Source: Neoaquamicrobium microcysteis
GTDB lineage: Bacteria; Pseudomonadota; Alphaproteobacteria; Rhizobiales; Rhizobiaceae
Direction: 5' to 3'
DNA: 64,000 bases
Assembly (NCBI RefSeq): GCF_008180155.1
Contig: NZ_VSZS01000068.1
Location: 1 to 64,000, forward strand
Shown here: positions 62,517 through 64,000 of the stretch, piece by piece
How positions within the stretch are numbered: position 1 is the first letter of the stretch
Layout: the number at the start of each line of letters is the position of its first letter
The notes under the pieces: model-generated
Databases searched by the model: none
The model's input: only the letters and a program-made list of their open reading frames with translations
What the model was told of the DNA's origin: nothing
Translations under genes and position numbers: made by a program

Positions 62517-64000
62517 ATGACCTCTTCGCGATCGAACTCGCTGACGCTTACGCCCGAAATCCTTGCGGCGGCGCGCGAGAGCAAAGCGTGGCCATTCGAA
62601 GAGGCGCGCAAGATCATCAAGCGCTATGAAGGACGCGACTGGCCGGCGGAAATCCTGTTCGAGACGGGGTACGGCCCGTCCGGCCTGCCGCATATCGGCA
62701 CGTTCGGCGAGGTCGCCCGCACGACCATGGTGCGCCATGCCTTCCGCATCCTCACCGAGGACAAGGTGGCGACGCGCCTGCTTTGCTTCTCCGACGACAT
62801 GGACGGGATGCGCAAAATTCCTGAAAACGTCCCGGACCGCACCTTTCTCGAGCCGCACCTGCACCGGCCACTCACCGTGGTGCCGAACCCGTTCGGCGGC
62901 GACTTTGACAGCTTCGGGCATCACAACAACGCGATGCTGCGTCGCTTCCTCGACACTTTCGGCTTCGACTACGAGTTTGCCAGCGCAACCGAATATTACC
63001 GGTCCGGCCGTTTCGACGCGATCCTGAAGCGTGTGGCCGAGCGTTACGACGCGATCATGGAAATTATGCTGCCGACGCTTGGCGAGGAACGACGCGCGAC
63101 CTATTCGCCGTTCCTGCCGATCTCGCCGAAGACCGGGCGCGTGCTTTACGTGCCGATGAAGAAGGTGGACGCCGAGGCCGGCACCATCACCTTCGACGAC
63201 GAGGATGGTGAGGAAACAACGCTGCCTGTAACCGGAGGCAGGGTGAAGCTGCAGTGGAAGCCCGATTTCGGCGCCCGCTGGGCGGCGCTCGGCGTCGACT
63301 TCGAGATGTTCGGCAAGGACCATGGTCCCAACATGGGCGTCTACGACCGCATCTGTGTGGCGCTGGGCGGCCGCGCTCCGGAGCACTTCGTCTACGAGCT
63401 CTTCCTCGACGAGAAGGGAGAGAAGATTTCGAAGTCGAAGGGCAACGGCCTCACCATCGACGAATGGCTGACATACGCGCCGACGGAAAGCCTCACGCTC
63501 TACATGTTCCAGAAGCCGCGCACGGCCAAAAAGCTCTATTTCGACGTCATTCCCCGAGCGGTGGATGAGTATTATCAGTTCCTGGCGGCCTACCAGCGGC
63601 AGGAATGGAAGGAGCGGCTCGGCAATCCCGTCTGGCACATTCACGACGGCAACCCGCCCGTCATCGAGTTGCCTGTTTCGTTTGCGCTTCTGCTCAATCT
63701 CGTCAGCGCGTCGAACGCCCACGACAAGTCCGTGCTGTGGGGTTTCATCTCCCGCCACGCGCCGGGCGTTACGCCACAGACGCATCCCGAGCTCGATCGG
63801 CTTGCAGGATACGCGATCCGCTACTTCGACGATTTCGTGAAGCCTTCCAAAGTCTTCCGTGCCCCGGACGAGGTGGAAGCAGACGCTCTCCAGGCGCTGG
63901 CCGACAAACTCGGCACGCTGCCCGCGGACGCCGACGGCGAAGCCATCCAGAACGCAGCGCTGGACGTGGCGCGCGGCATCGAACGGTATCAGGATCACAC
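62517..64000 (+). CDS. lysS: class I lysyl-tRNA synthetase, 3' end beyond window
   Basis: The frame from ATG 62517 stays open to the window end, giving 494 residues so far. It has the class I HIGH-type motif [34 protein letters not shown], the KMSKS-type loop [12 protein letters not shown], and [20 protein letters not shown] typical of archaeal-type LysRS. Class I LysRS replaces the common class II enzyme in alphaproteobacteria. A 524-codon antisense frame lies over it and is rejected. Confidence 0.96.
   Translation, partial: MTSSRSNSLTLTPEILAAARESKAWPFEEARKIIKRYEGRDWPAEILFETGYGPSGLPHIGTFGEVARTTMVRHAFRILTEDKVATRLLCFSDDMDGMRKIPENVPDRTFLEPHLHRPLTVVPNPFGGDFDSFGHHNNAMLRRFLDTFGFDYEFASATEYYRSGRFDAILKRVAERYDAIMEIMLPTLGEERRATYSPFLPISPKTGRVLYVPMKKVDAEAGTITFDDEDGEETTLPVTGGRVKLQWKPDFGARWAALGVDFEMFGKDHGPNMGVYDRICVALGGRAPEHFVYELFLDEKGEKISKSKGNGLTIDEWLTYAPTESLTLYMFQKPRTAKKLYFDVIPRAVDEYYQFLAAYQRQEWKERLGNPVWHIHDGNPPVIELPVSFALLLNLVSASNAHDKSVLWGFISRHAPGVTPQTHPELDRLAGYAIRYFDDFVKPSKVFRAPDEVEADALQALADKLGTLPADADGEAIQNAALDVARGIERYQDH

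Noticed and set aside
62424-63998. 524-codon minus-strand frame near the right end
   Set aside because: It lies wholly antisense to lysS, which has clear synthetase motifs, and its product shows no domain.
1-64000. CRISPR arrays, toxin-antitoxin pairs and known anti-phage systems
   Set aside because: No regularly spaced short repeats, Cas genes or typical paired small genes were seen; the only phage-like genes are the unknown ones before 2.5 kb.

Overview
The window is high-GC chromosomal DNA of an alphaproteobacterium, most likely a Hyphomicrobiales member close to Phyllobacteriaceae/Mesorhizobium. This is inferred from gcrA, class I lysyl-tRNA synthetase, an ALAS-type hemA, a SAM-II riboswitch on metZ, the long Dcd form and the NAGGN osmolyte operon. 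No taxon was confirmed by search.

Layout. (1) 1-2.6 kb is a lower-GC accessory strip: the end of an IS3-family element cut by the window edge, a small gene it seems to have truncated, three unknown phage-like genes, and an HNH endonuclease bracketed by a perfect 29-bp direct repeat. (2) 2.76-25.45 kb is one long minus-strand locus and the most unusual part. In transcription order it has a periplasmic binding protein, an Fe-dependent alcohol dehydrogenase and an AraC regulator; then two LIV-type permeases, an ATPase, and a second ATPase fused to a Tm-1-like (UPF0261) domain; then a TIM-barrel PEP-hydrolase-family protein, a giant flotillin and two CoxG-like SRPBCC proteins; then a molybdenum hydroxylase (FAD subunit, 2Fe-2S subunit, and a large subunit split over two genes) with MoxR and VWA maturation factors; and finally an amidohydrolase, a metallo-beta-lactamase-fold lactonase-like enzyme and an SMP-30/isochorismatase fusion. 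It reads as import, Mo-dependent hydroxylation and hydrolytic catabolism of an unknown small organic compound, with its own membrane-scaffold and membrane-docking proteins.

(3) 25.7-34.1 kb holds an L,D-transpeptidase, the three-gene NAGGN operon, hemA, an aminotransferase and mscL. (4) 34.3-38.5 kb carries a CrbS-like transporter-fused hybrid kinase facing a LuxR-type response regulator. (5) 38.7-46.9 kb has small membrane proteins, a class D beta-lactamase, pyrD, a MATE pump, two very short membrane peptides, a DUF883 protein, a BCCT osmolyte transporter and tRNA-Gly(CCC). (6) 47-64 kb is mostly housekeeping: a NaChBac-like sodium channel, dcd, riboswitch-controlled metZ, apaG, hslO, argF-argD, gcrA, phoU-phoR (without the usual pst genes between), ppk2, a MshEN/GT2 glycosyltransferase, a periplasmic binding protein, a TerB-like protein and lysS, which runs off the window.

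Themes. NAGGN synthesis, MscL and BCCT point to osmotic adaptation. phoR, phoU and ppk2 form a phosphate group. The Mo-hydroxylase locus is the best candidate for an undescribed system.
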